A stretch of DNA of 61,550 nucleotides, from NCBI GenBank assembly GCA_002747435.1, contig PDPH01000053.1, forward strand, positions 1-61,550, given 5' to 3'. The stretch is from Pseudomonadota bacterium. Its GTDB lineage: Bacteria; Pseudomonadota; Gammaproteobacteria; Thiotrichales; Thiotrichaceae. How positions within the stretch are numbered: position 1 is the first letter of the stretch; each line of letters starts with the position of its first letter. Of the stretch, positions 41,469 through 50,673 are shown one piece after another. The notes below the pieces were generated by a model. It saw nothing but the letters and a program-made list of their open reading frames with translations. It was not told where the DNA came from and ran no database searches. Both the position numbers and the translations under genes were made by a program.

Positions 41469-42820
41469 AGCTAGGGTTTATAGGATTTTCGGCGCTGCTC
41501 AATTTGTGGTTTCTATGGGTCAGCTTTGCGAGCGCAGCAGATACCCCGATCCCGATGTATTATTACGAGGCTAGCTTAAGTAGTGGCAGCAATTCACTGC
41601 AACGGGTGGATCTACCCGATACGGTAATAGCGAAGCTGATGCAGGAAAATTATCAGGATTTGCAAGTCTGGAATGCCGACGAACAAGCTGTGCCGAGTCG
41701 AGTACAAAGCGTGGATAGTGTGGTGAATGAAGTGCAACAGCGCCATGTGCTGAGCTTTTTTCGGGGTAATGAACCGGAAGAATTAGGGACCTTGTTGCGC
41801 CTATCCGCAGATGGTGCAAACGTTACGGCCAGCCGTCTACAACAGGCGGGACAGCAATACCTGATTGTGCAGCGTGATCCCAAGCTGGCAGACGGCTTGC
41901 CTATGAGTGCTTTGGTGTTTGACTGGCAGGCTCATTTGCAACAGTGGCTGCCGCAAAGCATACAGGTGGAAAGTAGCCAGAATTTACTGGATTGGCAAAC
42001 GGTTGAGGTGAATAGTTTGCCCTATGTCTTGCAGGAAAATGGCATGACCCTCAAAAACCCCGTGTTGAAGTTTGCCCGGCCTGTCAATGCACGTTTTATT
42101 CGTTTATCCAGTGCGCATGAGTTAGCCGTCTTACTGCCACAATTACAGCAAGTCAGCGGTATTTTTAAGCATAAAGTACAAGAAAAAACACTGCATTGGA
42201 CACGACTTTCTCTGCGCCTTGCTGAAGATGCTCAGCATTGGGAGTTGGATTTGCCACCGGCTTTGCCTGTGCAACAATGGCGTTTTGTTATGCCGCAAAC
42301 AGGTGATTTTTATCAAGGTCAATGGTTTACTCGGCTCGACAGCTATCAACCTGGGCGCGAACCGCGCTGGCCTTTGCAGAGCCATTTTCAGCAATATCGT
42401 TTGGTGACTGCTTCCGGTGAAAAGCAATCCTCTCCTGAAATCGTCCCGTCTTCTTCCCACAGTAAACATTGGCGGTTTAAATTTGATAATCCGTCTATAA
42501 ATGTGCCTGAAATTGAAGTTGCTTGGCCTGCGCTGGAATTACGTTTCATTGCGCAAGGTAAAGCACCTTATAAACTGGTCTTTGGCAGCGATGATGTCGT
42601 GGAAAGCACTGCCGTATTAGGAGCAGACCTTGCCAGAATGGAGGCCGAAACGGTGAATATTAAGGCTATCCGGCAAGTTCAGGACATCCCCGAAAAGCGT
42701 AAAACTTGGCCGCTGGTTTGGGGCTTATGGCTTGTTTTGGGGATGGGTGTGCTACTGCTGCTGTGGATGGCTTACCGTCTGTGGAGTGAGATGGATCAGT
42801 CAAACAAACCTGCGGAGTGA
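41465..42820 (+). CDS. DUF3999 membrane-anchored protein
   Basis: A 451-residue protein with a signal peptide (cleavage near SFASA, residue 24), a large periplasmic beta-rich region, and a C-terminal transmembrane helix (about 417-440, WGLWLVLGMGVLLLLWMAY). The N-terminal YYYEASLSSGSNSLQRVDLP resembles a carbohydrate-binding or galactose-binding-like fold, but no catalytic motif is visible. It is translationally coupled to the DUF2339 protein gene. The function is unknown. Confidence 0.87.
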   Translation: MKLGFIGFSALLNLWFLWVSFASAADTPIPMYYYEASLSSGSNSLQRVDLPDTVIAKLMQENYQDLQVWNADEQAVPSRVQSVDSVVNEVQQRHVLSFFRGNEPEELGTLLRLSADGANVTASRLQQAGQQYLIVQRDPKLADGLPMSALVFDWQAHLQQWLPQSIQVESSQNLLDWQTVEVNSLPYVLQENGMTLKNPVLKFARPVNARFIRLSSAHELAVLLPQLQQVSGIFKHKVQEKTLHWTRLSLRLAEDAQHWELDLPPALPVQQWRFVMPQTGDFYQGQWFTRLDSYQPGREPRWPLQSHFQQYRLVTASGEKQSSPEIVPSSSHSKHWRFKFDNPSINVPEIEVAWPALELRFIAQGKAPYKLVFGSDDVVESTAVLGADLARMEAETVNIKAIRQVQDIPEKRKTWPLVWGLWLVLGMGVLLLLWMAYRLWSEMDQSNKPAE

Positions 42821-42826
42821 TTTGTG

Positions 42827-43870
42827 TTACAGCAACCATGCTTTCGGCAATTCTTCAGCAAAAGGCGTAACACTGATTTCCCTAAAATCTTCGTGTGGAT
42901 GACCTACTTTACAAACTACCTGTTCAGCTTGTTTGCCCTTGCTATACCTCGCGGCAATTTGTGCGGCTAGTTTAAGGTCATCCTCATTAATACCATCGCC
43001 ATCTAAGAGAACTAGAGGTCCTGAATGACTGGTGATTTTGATCCAAGTAAAGGTATGGCGATAGCCTTCCAGAAAATGAGTTTCACCTTCTTCTCGTGAA
43101 ACAATCATCTTGAAGTGTGGACGCGGGCGTATATGCCGTCCAATTTTTAGCAGCATAATATCATCTAATTCATAATGACGCTCAAGACGGTGTGCCCACA
43201 AATCTTTTAATTTGTCAGAATAGTTAGCATCGGTCAGGAAGCAGCAACCGCCCGCAGGTTGGGCATATTCTGCAATGTTCCATTGTTTAGCGAGTGCCAT
43301 TTGTGGCTTACGGCTACGTCCGGTAAAACCAAATAGTTTCTCCCTGTCTACCCAAGCTTCAAGTTCAGGTAGCGTGGGGGGTAAATTATGGGCAGACAAA
43401 GGACGCAAGAGACGATCTTCTGCACCAGATTCAGCCGAAATAATGGGCATGGTGGCCGCGCGCTGTGACATAGGGCGCTGACCAATGACCTCGCCAGTAA
43501 TAATGAAGTCAAAATCATGATCCTGCATCCAGGCTTTTGCTTTGCGCACCATGAAAATCTTGCAATCTAGACAAGGATTCATATTCGCACCGTAACCGTG
43601 CTTGGGATTGAGGACAATATCTTTGTATTCTTCGACAATATCAATAATGTGCAGTTTAATGCCAAGTTGTTCTGCTACCCAAAGCGAATGATTGCGCTTG
43701 GGTTTATTACGGTCATTTTTACGGATGGCATGGGTATGGCCTTCTACACAAAAGCCAGTGAAAAAATTAATGCCTTCAACATGTACACCTTGTTCCAGTA
43801 CCGCTTTGGTTGCCAGCATTGAATCGAGTCCGCCGGAAATCAGAGAAACGGCACGGGCTTGCCTAGCCAT
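42827..43870 (-). CDS. PP-loop ATPase/sulfurtransferase-like protein with C-terminal NFACT-R-type domain
   Basis: A 347-residue protein. The PP-loop ATP-binding motif SGGLDS is at 12-17, as in MnmA, ThiI and related tRNA-thiolating enzymes. Two pairs of cysteines follow: C100 and C103 (CLDCKIF) and C208-C209 (AGGCCFLTD). These could carry persulfide or an iron-sulfur cluster. The C-terminal 120 residues (IGRHIRPRPHFKMIVSREEGE onward) resemble the NFACT RNA-binding region. Public annotations often call this family a thiouridylate methyltransferase, but no methyltransferase motif is present. tRNA or sulfur-carrier modification is the likeliest job; the substrate is unknown. Confidence 0.75.
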   Translation of the reverse strand: MARQARAVSLISGGLDSMLATKAVLEQGVHVEGINFFTGFCVEGHTHAIRKNDRNKPKRNHSLWVAEQLGIKLHIIDIVEEYKDIVLNPKHGYGANMNPCLDCKIFMVRKAKAWMQDHDFDFIITGEVIGQRPMSQRAATMPIISAESGAEDRLLRPLSAHNLPPTLPELEAWVDREKLFGFTGRSRKPQMALAKQWNIAEYAQPAGGCCFLTDANYSDKLKDLWAHRLERHYELDDIMLLKIGRHIRPRPHFKMIVSREEGETHFLEGYRHTFTWIKITSHSGPLVLLDGDGINEDDLKLAAQIAARYSKGKQAEQVVCKVGHPHEDFREISVTPFAEELPKAWLL

Positions 43871-43884
43871 GTAATCTCGCTCCT

Positions 43885-44748
43885 TTACTCTGTCTGATAA
43901 GCACGCATATCACGCATGACATGCGTTTTCTCGAAAAAGGATAAGGGTTTGAAGTCTGCGACACAACGCAAAGGTGCGATCCATTCGCCTAAGTGGGTGG
44001 TGGTGAATAAACGACCTTGGTGCATTTCGGTATCCACACCATCATGAAAAGCAACTACACCGCCTTGATGGCGTGAGCACATCTGCTCCATGACATTGGC
44101 GAGTATTTTGTCACCTTGTTGATTATCTGGATTCCAGTCGAATGCTGACAGCGGCCAGTTGATATGAATAAAACCTAAGTCTTTCAGTGCCTGCATAACA
44201 GCAGGTTTATCCTTGCGATTAAACCAACCATCACCATACGGCAGGCGAAATAAAGGTGGTTCTGTATTTAAGAAAGGTTCTAGTAATTCGCGTGAGTATT
44301 GAAAATGCTGACGGACAAATTCCACCGGCTGCTGTGCGTAGTGCAAGTGTTGGTAAGCATGTGAACCGATGGTGTGTCCTTCATCGCGGGTGCGCGCGAG
44401 AATCTTGCGGCGAGTTAAACATTCTTGGTAAGCCTGACAATTTTCGGCAGATTCATTAGTGTTGCATTGTTCTTTTTGAATACGGTCACACTCAATTTTT
44501 TCGGCAATCACAAAAAAAGTGGCCTTGATATTTTCTCGTTTCAGTACATCCAATACATCGACAGTTTGCAAAGCAGGACCATCATCAAAGCTAAGATGCA
44601 GCGGGTAACGCTCTCCCTCAGCACATTGAAAACGTTCACGGTAAGCTTGGCAATCGACTGCGGTGGCAATTTGTGCCCATAACAGGCTGGCTAAAAACAA
44701 GCTGAACAAGCTACAGCCTCGGTTAAAGGAACTTAAAGTTATTTTCAT
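43885..44748 (-). CDS. Exported polysaccharide deacetylase (NodB family)
   Basis: A 287-residue protein. The ATG at 44748 follows GGAG with good spacing and begins a signal peptide ending near TATA. The NodB domain shows motif 1 LSFDDGPALQT (catalytic base and metal aspartates), motif 2 HTIGSHAYQHLHY (H-x3-H) and motif 3 FRLPYGDGW. The metal site therefore appears complete. Possible substrates are peptidoglycan or an exopolysaccharide. It contains an unusual Cys-rich stretch (CDRIQKEQC...CQAYQEC), which may be held by disulfides in the periplasm. It is divergent from dacB. Confidence 0.87.
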   Translation of the reverse strand: MKITLSSFNRGCSLFSLFLASLLWAQIATAVDCQAYRERFQCAEGERYPLHLSFDDGPALQTVDVLDVLKRENIKATFFVIAEKIECDRIQKEQCNTNESAENCQAYQECLTRRKILARTRDEGHTIGSHAYQHLHYAQQPVEFVRQHFQYSRELLEPFLNTEPPLFRLPYGDGWFNRKDKPAVMQALKDLGFIHINWPLSAFDWNPDNQQGDKILANVMEQMCSRHQGGVVAFHDGVDTEMHQGRLFTTTHLGEWIAPLRCVADFKPLSFFEKTHVMRDMRAYQTE

Positions 44749-44895
44749 TTGGGTACTCCGGTAATGTTGTTTATTTATCCCTATGCCCATACAAATGCGT
44801 GAATTGTTGTTTTTTTACGATTTTGCTTAAATTTGGTTAATTTTCTTTATCTATTCATACACAGTTTATCCAACTATGGCACAGTAATATAGGCG

Positions 44896-44910
44896 GCTCT
44901 CGCCGAGAGC
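44896..44910. repeat. GC-rich dyad in the deacetylase/dacB intergenic region
   Basis: GCTCTCG (44896-44902) and CGAGAGC (44904-44910) are perfect inverted repeats around one base. It lies in an otherwise AT-rich 237-base divergent promoter region, about 75 bases upstream of the dacB start, and could be an operator. Confidence 0.4.
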
Positions 44911-44985
44911 TTGTGTTTTCCGTGGGGAAATTCTACCTTAAACCAATACTGTTAAACTGCGTAAAAACAAAAACTGGGGTATTGT

Positions 44986-46962
44986 ATGTTGTTACCACGC
45001 ATCCATCTGTTTGTCGCTTGTTCTGTTTTACTGGCGGCCTGTGGTACTAATCCTAGTATCACTTCACCTGTTAGTCGTACTGTTCCAACTAGTTCTGTAA
45101 CACCGAAGGCTGAGGCAAGTATTCAGGCAGCCCAAGCGGCTAAACAAGCCTCTCCTGTGTATGTGGCACAAGCAGAGAAACAGTTCAGTGCTCAGCAATA
45201 TCAGGCTGAACTAAGACGACGAGAGCAGGCAGCCAATGCGCAAAGAGCCAAGCAGGAGCAGGAACGACAACATCGTCGTGCCGAGCTGCAACGACAGCAA
45301 GCGGAGCAGCAGCGTCTTGCTGAAAGCCAGCGTCAGCAAGCAGAACAACAGCGCATAGCAGAACAAGAACGGCAGCGGGTTGAGCAAGCACGTCAACAAG
45401 CTGCCCGAGAAGCTGAAGCAGTGCGTGAGCAACAGGCTTATGCAGCACGCAAACACCAACTGGAGCAGAAAAAAGCACAAGAGCGACGCGAATGGGAGGC
45501 GCGCCGTGACCAAATGGAGCGTGAATCTAGGCAACGACACGCCCAGCAATTGGCAGCACAAAGGCAAGAACAACACCAACGGCAATCACAATCCAGCTTG
45601 GCCAAAATTATTAATCCGCCTAAGTTACAGCACTACCAGCCGCCGGTACAACAAGCCCGTAATGAACCGCCACCGGCTATTCAATTGCGCCCTGCAACTA
45701 GCCGTATGTTTACGGGGGATGGTAAATTAACCCGTTTACCCGACACAATTGCTTCTGCTTTAAGATTGCGGGGTATGCCTGAGCGTAATATGAGCGTTTA
45801 TGTACGACCTGCTAGTGCACGTGGTCCTGCTTTGCTGACCGCTAATGCGGATACTGCACGCAATCCCGCCTCGACTATGAAGTTGGTTACCACTTACTCG
45901 GCTTTAGGTATTTTAGGCCCAGATTATCGTTGGCCAACAGAGTTGTATATTAATGGTGCTATACGCGGCGGCACATTGTATGGTGATGTATTGTTGAAGG
46001 GATACGGTGATCCTGCGTTTCATGAAAATGATTTCCAGCAAATGTTACAAGCCTTGCGGGCTCGCGGCATTCATCATATTACAGGCAATCTGGTCGTCGA
46101 TACCAGCTTCTTTAAAGTGCCTTATCAAGATCCAGGCGCATTTGATGGTAAACCTAAAGCCGCCTACAACGCACAGCCTGAAGCCTTGCTGTATCAGGAA
46201 CGTGGTAGCTGTTATGAGTTTACTAATCTTAAAGGCAAGATCGAAAAGATTTGTCCAGTTTCACCACGTAATGCCAAAGCGCGCGCAGATTTGAATGTGA
46301 ATATTTTTGGTGGTTTCTGGAAACTATGGGTGGGTAAATTACGTGGGCAAATGCAAGGTAGACTCATACGCGCTCAAGTGCCACCCAATGCCGAATTAAT
46401 TTATACACATTATTCACCCGCGCTACGCGAAGTTATTGTTGAAATTAACAAAGACAGTAATAACGTTATGGCGCGTCAACTCATGCTGTCAGTTGGTGCC
46501 AAACAAATGGGTGCACCTGCCACACCACAAAAAGGTGCTATCGCAATCGGCCAGTGGTTGGAATCTCGCGGTTTGTCTTTTCCAGAATTGCGCTTGGAAA
46601 ATGGCTCAGGTTTGAGCCGCATTGAACGTATTTCAGCCCGTCACTTGGGTGAGATGCTAGTGGACGCTTATAACAGCCCTTATCGGCAAGACTTTATGAA
46701 CTCACTCGCTATATTAGGCGTGGATGGCACACTGCGTAATCGTATGAAGAAAAGCCCGGTGACTGCACGTGGCCGCTTCAAGACAGGAACTTTGCGGAAT
46801 GTTCGTGGTTTGGCGGGTTATTTGACAGCAGCAGATGGTCAAACTTATGTCATCTCGATTTTGCACAATGATCCCCGCGCTCGTAGCAAAGCACGGGCTG
46901 CCCATGATGATATGATTGAATGGGTCTATTGGGGATCGCGCAACCATTTCGCAGGTTTGTAA
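44986..46962 (+). CDS. dacB: PBP4-type D-alanyl-D-alanine carboxypeptidase/endopeptidase lipoprotein with coiled-coil N-terminus
   Basis: A 658-residue protein. A lipobox LLAAC places the lipidated cysteine at residue 19. A Gln/Arg/Glu/Ala-rich coiled coil follows (about 60-205). The S13 peptidase domain begins near 240: nucleophile Ser296 in STMK, an SxN motif in KDSNNVMARQ, and FKTGTLRNVRG as the KTG box. The enzyme should cleave peptidoglycan cross-links or terminal D-alanine. E. coli DacB has 477 residues and is neither lipidated nor coiled-coil extended, so this form is probably tethered to a membrane at a distance from its substrate. Confidence 0.88.
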   Translation: MLLPRIHLFVACSVLLAACGTNPSITSPVSRTVPTSSVTPKAEASIQAAQAAKQASPVYVAQAEKQFSAQQYQAELRRREQAANAQRAKQEQERQHRRAELQRQQAEQQRLAESQRQQAEQQRIAEQERQRVEQARQQAAREAEAVREQQAYAARKHQLEQKKAQERREWEARRDQMERESRQRHAQQLAAQRQEQHQRQSQSSLAKIINPPKLQHYQPPVQQARNEPPPAIQLRPATSRMFTGDGKLTRLPDTIASALRLRGMPERNMSVYVRPASARGPALLTANADTARNPASTMKLVTTYSALGILGPDYRWPTELYINGAIRGGTLYGDVLLKGYGDPAFHENDFQQMLQALRARGIHHITGNLVVDTSFFKVPYQDPGAFDGKPKAAYNAQPEALLYQERGSCYEFTNLKGKIEKICPVSPRNAKARADLNVNIFGGFWKLWVGKLRGQMQGRLIRAQVPPNAELIYTHYSPALREVIVEINKDSNNVMARQLMLSVGAKQMGAPATPQKGAIAIGQWLESRGLSFPELRLENGSGLSRIERISARHLGEMLVDAYNSPYRQDFMNSLAILGVDGTLRNRMKKSPVTARGRFKTGTLRNVRGLAGYLTAADGQTYVISILHNDPRARSKARAAHDDMIEWVYWGSRNHFAGL

Positions 46963-47019
46963 TCATTAAAATCATGAATAAGCGCTGTCCTATGGTCTCT
47001 TTGTAGGGCAGCATAAAGC

Positions 47020-48084
47020 TTAAGTTTGTGGACACGCGGGGGCAAAACTCCCCGACCCTGCCTGACTATCGACAGGAATCCGCTGCATTAAATAACATAA
47101 GCAATCCTGTCTAATGACACGCTCATCTAAGGTTAACATGGCAGGCATCATGCCATGGCGTAATGCGATTTGACCATTGACTTTAACAAAGTAATCTTTG
47201 GTTACATCTTGATTGTGATCATCTCGGGCAATGAGTTGAGCGTCTGGAATAGTGGTTTCAGCAAATACCGTTCCTGCTGCCAGTTCGGAGAAATTATAAC
47301 GATCTAGTGCAGGTAATAGATGAATATCAGCCGTTTGTTTAAAACCAAAGCTGTAGGCTTCAGGCAGTGTGACCTGCGCCATGGTACGATAGACATTAAT
47401 ATCTTGTGGGGGAAGTGGGTGATCGGGTAATGCCTGTAAATGCAAGGCAGCCTCTAGAAATTCCACGACATGATCAACGCTATGACCGTGTGCTTGACCA
47501 GGTTTGCCGCATTCTATGGTAATAGCGGGACAGTATTTTGCCATAGCCATGGATTGCACACCGCGTGGTGTTTCAAAGTAAACGACAATAGGAGAGAACA
47601 GTCGTGCTAATTGTAGGTAGCGATTGTCCATAGCATTAATGCAGCCATAATGCGGATTTTTGCCCGTATTATTATGCACATCAATGCTGGCAAAAAGCAT
47701 TTGGTTCTTCATAATTTCGGTCACTGTTTGCATGAGCCGCGCTTCTGCTGTGTCTTGATAGGTATCGCAGCCTGGCCAAACTCGATTGTAATCCGGTTGG
47801 TCGTCTAAGCGTCGCAGACCGTAACGAGCCGCTTCAATATTACCAAAGAAAATAGATAAAGAGCGTGGCAAGCTTTGATGTTGGTATTTGTATAGCAGTT
47901 GTTGGATGGCATAAAAACTGGTGTCTTCATTGCCATGTAGCAAAACAGATACGAACAAACGTGCCTCGCGTCGACCGTGCAAATGCACCAGTGTGGGCTC
48001 TGGCATCAGGGTATAGAGTGCTTTGGGACTATCCAGCTCAAAGAAGCCTGCTGGCAGTTGATCTAGTTCAGTCAATTTTAGCAT
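47020..48084 (-). CDS. M14-type succinylglutamate desuccinylase/aspartoacylase family protein
   Basis: A 354-residue zinc hydrolase. The HxxE zinc motif is VLLHGNEDTS and the later histidine is in SIDVHNNTGKNPHYGC. Both are typical of the aspartoacylase/AstE branch of M14. The ATG at 48084 follows the upstream gene stop by 14 bases; a longer frame to 48198 overlaps that gene and is not preferred. No astABCD genes are nearby, so arginine catabolism is unlikely. Coupling to the GCS2-type ligase upstream suggests a shared gamma-glutamyl or N-acyl amino acid substrate, which is an inference. Confidence 0.78.
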   Translation of the reverse strand: MLKLTELDQLPAGFFELDSPKALYTLMPEPTLVHLHGRREARLFVSVLLHGNEDTSFYAIQQLLYKYQHQSLPRSLSIFFGNIEAARYGLRRLDDQPDYNRVWPGCDTYQDTAEARLMQTVTEIMKNQMLFASIDVHNNTGKNPHYGCINAMDNRYLQLARLFSPIVVYFETPRGVQSMAMAKYCPAITIECGKPGQAHGHSVDHVVEFLEAALHLQALPDHPLPPQDINVYRTMAQVTLPEAYSFGFKQTADIHLLPALDRYNFSELAAGTVFAETTIPDAQLIARDDHNQDVTKDYFVKVNGQIALRHGMMPAMLTLDERVIRQDCLCYLMQRIPVDSQAGSGSFAPACPQT

Positions 48085-48098
48085 TTTTGTCTTCTTGT

Positions 48099-49514
48099 TT
48101 AAGCCAGCGTCCAAGTATGTACAGGAGTATGCGTTCGTTGCAGCCGGACGTAATCGTGCAGTAATTGTTGGAAGCTGGCCTGTTGTTTGAAATGACATTG
48201 CTGCCAGACTGCGCCGGTTTGCCCGCTGTCGGTACGGGCGGCAATAATCCCAAGGTAAGCTTGAATATCGCTTTCGTCAATGCCCAGTTGCCGTAGACCC
48301 GCGATAGCTTTTTCAAGTAAATGCTCTTGAATCAGTGCCTTAGCTGTATAGGATTGTTTGTGCCATTGTAAGTTTGCGGTTAAACCTTTTTGTGCAGCTT
48401 GATAGAAACCTTGGCGGGCGGTTTCAAAGTCAAGCGGTAAAAGCTTTCCTTCTGCTAACTCATCGCCTATGGCTTGAACCAATCCGTAAAAAAAGGCTGC
48501 ATTAGCCAGCATATCGGGCACAGAAGGACCGGCAGGTAAAATACGGTGTTCCAAACGAATATGAGGAGTGCCATCCTCATCAAAACCCAATAGTGGACGA
48601 TTCCAGCGCCAAATCACACCATTGTGGAAGCGTAAATGAGCAAAATACGCCACCGTTTTATCAAACAGTACAGGCAATAAAATAGGATAAACGGTTTCAT
48701 TTTCTGTAAAGCATTCCATGATGGATTGCTTGGCAAAGCCAGAACCAAAGATGACTCGTTGTGGTAAATGCGATCCACTATCTAAGGCTTGTTCAAATAA
48801 GGGAATACGGGTTTCATGCCACAGCGATTGGCCAAATAAAAAAGGTGAGTTGGCAGCCAGTGCAACTATTGGAGCTGACACGATTTGCGCCGCGTTGTAG
48901 TAATGATGAGCATTGTGCACATCGACTTGAAAATGAATTTGGAAAGAGGTGGCTGCTGCTTCCAGCATCAAGCTGTCGTGTAGTGCTTCTAAATAGTTTT
49001 CACCTTGAATCGCCAAGGTGACAGCTTGGTATTGACGCGCTTTGATAAATTCGGCATTCAAAGCTTGGTAACGGTGTGAAGCACTCATGGCTTCTAAACT
49101 GAAATCATCTTGCGTTGCAGTGGGCAGAATACCCGTAAATAGCAGCTCTTTGTCCATCTGGGCTGCATGGGCTTGGGCTTGTTGCAATAAAGTACAGAGG
49201 TTTTCCTGAAAACGGCTGAATACCTTTGCTTTGAGTGGCATGGGATCAGTATTCAACTCAATATTGAATTGTGCCAGTTCAGTGGTTGCCAGTGGATGAT
49301 TAAAGCTTCGCAAAAACTGTGCATTGCAGCAAGCGGGGCGAAAGGCTTTATCGGTTAACCAAGCTTCCAGTTCAAAGCCACCGATTCCGCTACGAGTGGA
49401 TAAGGCATTATCTTTGAATAATTGTTGTAATAGCGCTGTTTCAGCGTGCAGACGTGCAGCAAAGGTTTGCCAGTCTTGCTCTTGAAAGTGTTGTTTGGCA
49501 ATTTCTTGTCCCAT
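48099..49514 (-). CDS. GCS2-family glutamate-cysteine ligase-like protein
   Basis: A 471-residue ATP-dependent carboxylate-amine ligase of the GCS2 type. Visible features are IGGFELEAWL near residue 44, NIELNTDPMPL and IRLEHRILPAGPSVPDM. It is not similar in layout to E. coli GshA. It may make gamma-glutamylcysteine or another gamma-glutamyl amide. It ends 14 bases before an M14-type deacylase gene and begins five bases after ruvB. No glutathione synthetase gene is in the window. Confidence 0.8.
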   Translation of the reverse strand: MGQEIAKQHFQEQDWQTFAARLHAETALLQQLFKDNALSTRSGIGGFELEAWLTDKAFRPACCNAQFLRSFNHPLATTELAQFNIELNTDPMPLKAKVFSRFQENLCTLLQQAQAHAAQMDKELLFTGILPTATQDDFSLEAMSASHRYQALNAEFIKARQYQAVTLAIQGENYLEALHDSLMLEAAATSFQIHFQVDVHNAHHYYNAAQIVSAPIVALAANSPFLFGQSLWHETRIPLFEQALDSGSHLPQRVIFGSGFAKQSIMECFTENETVYPILLPVLFDKTVAYFAHLRFHNGVIWRWNRPLLGFDEDGTPHIRLEHRILPAGPSVPDMLANAAFFYGLVQAIGDELAEGKLLPLDFETARQGFYQAAQKGLTANLQWHKQSYTAKALIQEHLLEKAIAGLRQLGIDESDIQAYLGIIAARTDSGQTGAVWQQCHFKQQASFQQLLHDYVRLQRTHTPVHTWTLA

Positions 49515-49519
49515 ATAGG

Positions 49520-50569
49520 CTACTCCTCGTTAAACAAGCTAAGATTACCTTGCTCTATTTGTACAGAGGCGGGCATATTTAAACCAAAATATTGCCAAGC
49601 GTGGCGAGTGGCCACTCGGCCTCGTGGGGTACGCATTAAAAAGCCTTGTTGGATTAAATAAGGCTCTAATACATCTTCAATCGTACCACGCTCCTCACCA
49701 ATCGCTGCTGCTAGGCTATCAACCCCTACAGGGCCACCATCAAATTTTTCTAGCACAGCCAATAATAAGCGTCTGTCCATGTGATCCAGACCGTGCTCAT
49801 CCACATTGAGCATATTTAAGGCACTATCCGCTATCTGTTGCGTAATTACGCCATCACTTTTGACCTGCGCATAGTCACGCACTCTGCGTAACAAGCGATT
49901 GGCTATTCGTGGTGTGCCACGCGAACGCTTAGCGATTTCCTGTGCGCCGCCTGTTTCAATGACAACTTTTAGAATGCCTGCCGCACGAGTAACGATATAA
50001 GCAAGGTCTTCTGTATTGTAAAATTCCAAGCGCTGTACAATGCCAAAGCGATCCCGTAAAGGAGAGGTGAGCAAACCTGCACGTGTGGTAGCTCCTACTA
50101 AAGTGAATGGCGGCAAGTCCAATTTGATGGAGCGCGCTGCGGGACCTTCGCCTATCATAATATCGAGCTGAAAGTCCTCCAAAGCTGGGTAGAGTATTTC
50201 CTCAACCATCGGGCTAAGACGGTGAATTTCATCAATGAATAGCACATCATGCGGTTCAAGATTGGTTAGCAAGGCGGCTAAATCCCCCGCTTTTTCCAGA
50301 ACAGGTCCCGAAGTTTGCCGCAAGTTGGCATCCATTTCTTGAGCAATAATATGGGACAAGGTGGTTTTGCCCAGTCCAGGCGGACCAAAAATCAAGGTAT
50401 GATCTAAGGCATCGCCCCGTGACCGTGCTGCGGCAATAAATATTTCCATTTGCTCCCGTACAACAGGTTGACCGATATAATCCTTGAGACGACGTGGACG
50501 GATTTGTTCATCAGCACGCGCTTCAGCATCAGAAGTTTGGGGGGAAATCGTTCGTTGCGAGTCTTGCAT
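49520..50569 (-). CDS. ruvB: Holliday junction branch migration helicase RuvB
   Basis: A 349-residue AAA+ motor. Walker [10 protein letters not shown] is near 64-72, Walker [11 protein letters not shown] near 112, sensor [20 protein letters not shown], and the C-terminal winged helix contains the [18 protein letters not shown] motif. The length is the normal one (E. coli 336). RuvA and RuvC, its usual partners, are not adjacent. Its downstream neighbours are the ligase/deacylase pair. Confidence 0.97.
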   Translation of the reverse strand: MQDSQRTISPQTSDAEARADEQIRPRRLKDYIGQPVVREQMEIFIAAARSRGDALDHTLIFGPPGLGKTTLSHIIAQEMDANLRQTSGPVLEKAGDLAALLTNLEPHDVLFIDEIHRLSPMVEEILYPALEDFQLDIMIGEGPAARSIKLDLPPFTLVGATTRAGLLTSPLRDRFGIVQRLEFYNTEDLAYIVTRAAGILKVVIETGGAQEIAKRSRGTPRIANRLLRRVRDYAQVKSDGVITQQIADSALNMLNVDEHGLDHMDRRLLLAVLEKFDGGPVGVDSLAAAIGEERGTIEDVLEPYLIQQGFLMRTPRGRVATRHAWQYFGLNMPASVQIEQGNLSLFNEE

Positions 50570-50605
50570 GGCGGCTAATTCCAGACAGTTTTATTAGGCC
50601 AAGAT

Positions 50606-50635
50606 AACAAAAAGGCGGATGGAACCCCATCCGCC
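50606..50635 (-). terminator. Terminator after the lipase lipoprotein gene
   Basis: On the minus strand GGCGGATGG and CCATCCGCC (plus coordinates 50627-50635 and 50614-50622) form a perfect 9-bp stem with a 4-base loop, followed by a T-run. It lies 38 bases after the lipase stop and before ruvB. Confidence 0.88.
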
Positions 50636-50673
50636 AGTGTTTTAATTCAGATTAGTTTCAAAAACCAAACGGT

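Noticed and set aside
45185..45585. Long minus-strand open frames rich in Leu, Val and Cys, looking like membrane proteins
   Set aside because: They are antisense to the Gln/Arg/Glu coiled coil of dacB. Repeated CAG/CAA and GCA codons read backward give Leu- and Cys-rich pseudo-membrane sequence.
45211..45600. Possible tandem repeat in the dacB coiled-coil coding region
   Set aside because: Short QQ/RQQAEQQR-like repeats are present but imperfect and are explained by heptad-type protein composition.
46984..47012. Imperfect hairpin between dacB and the M14-type gene
   Set aside because: The stem has a G-U pair and no T-run follows on either strand, so a terminator cannot be supported with confidence.
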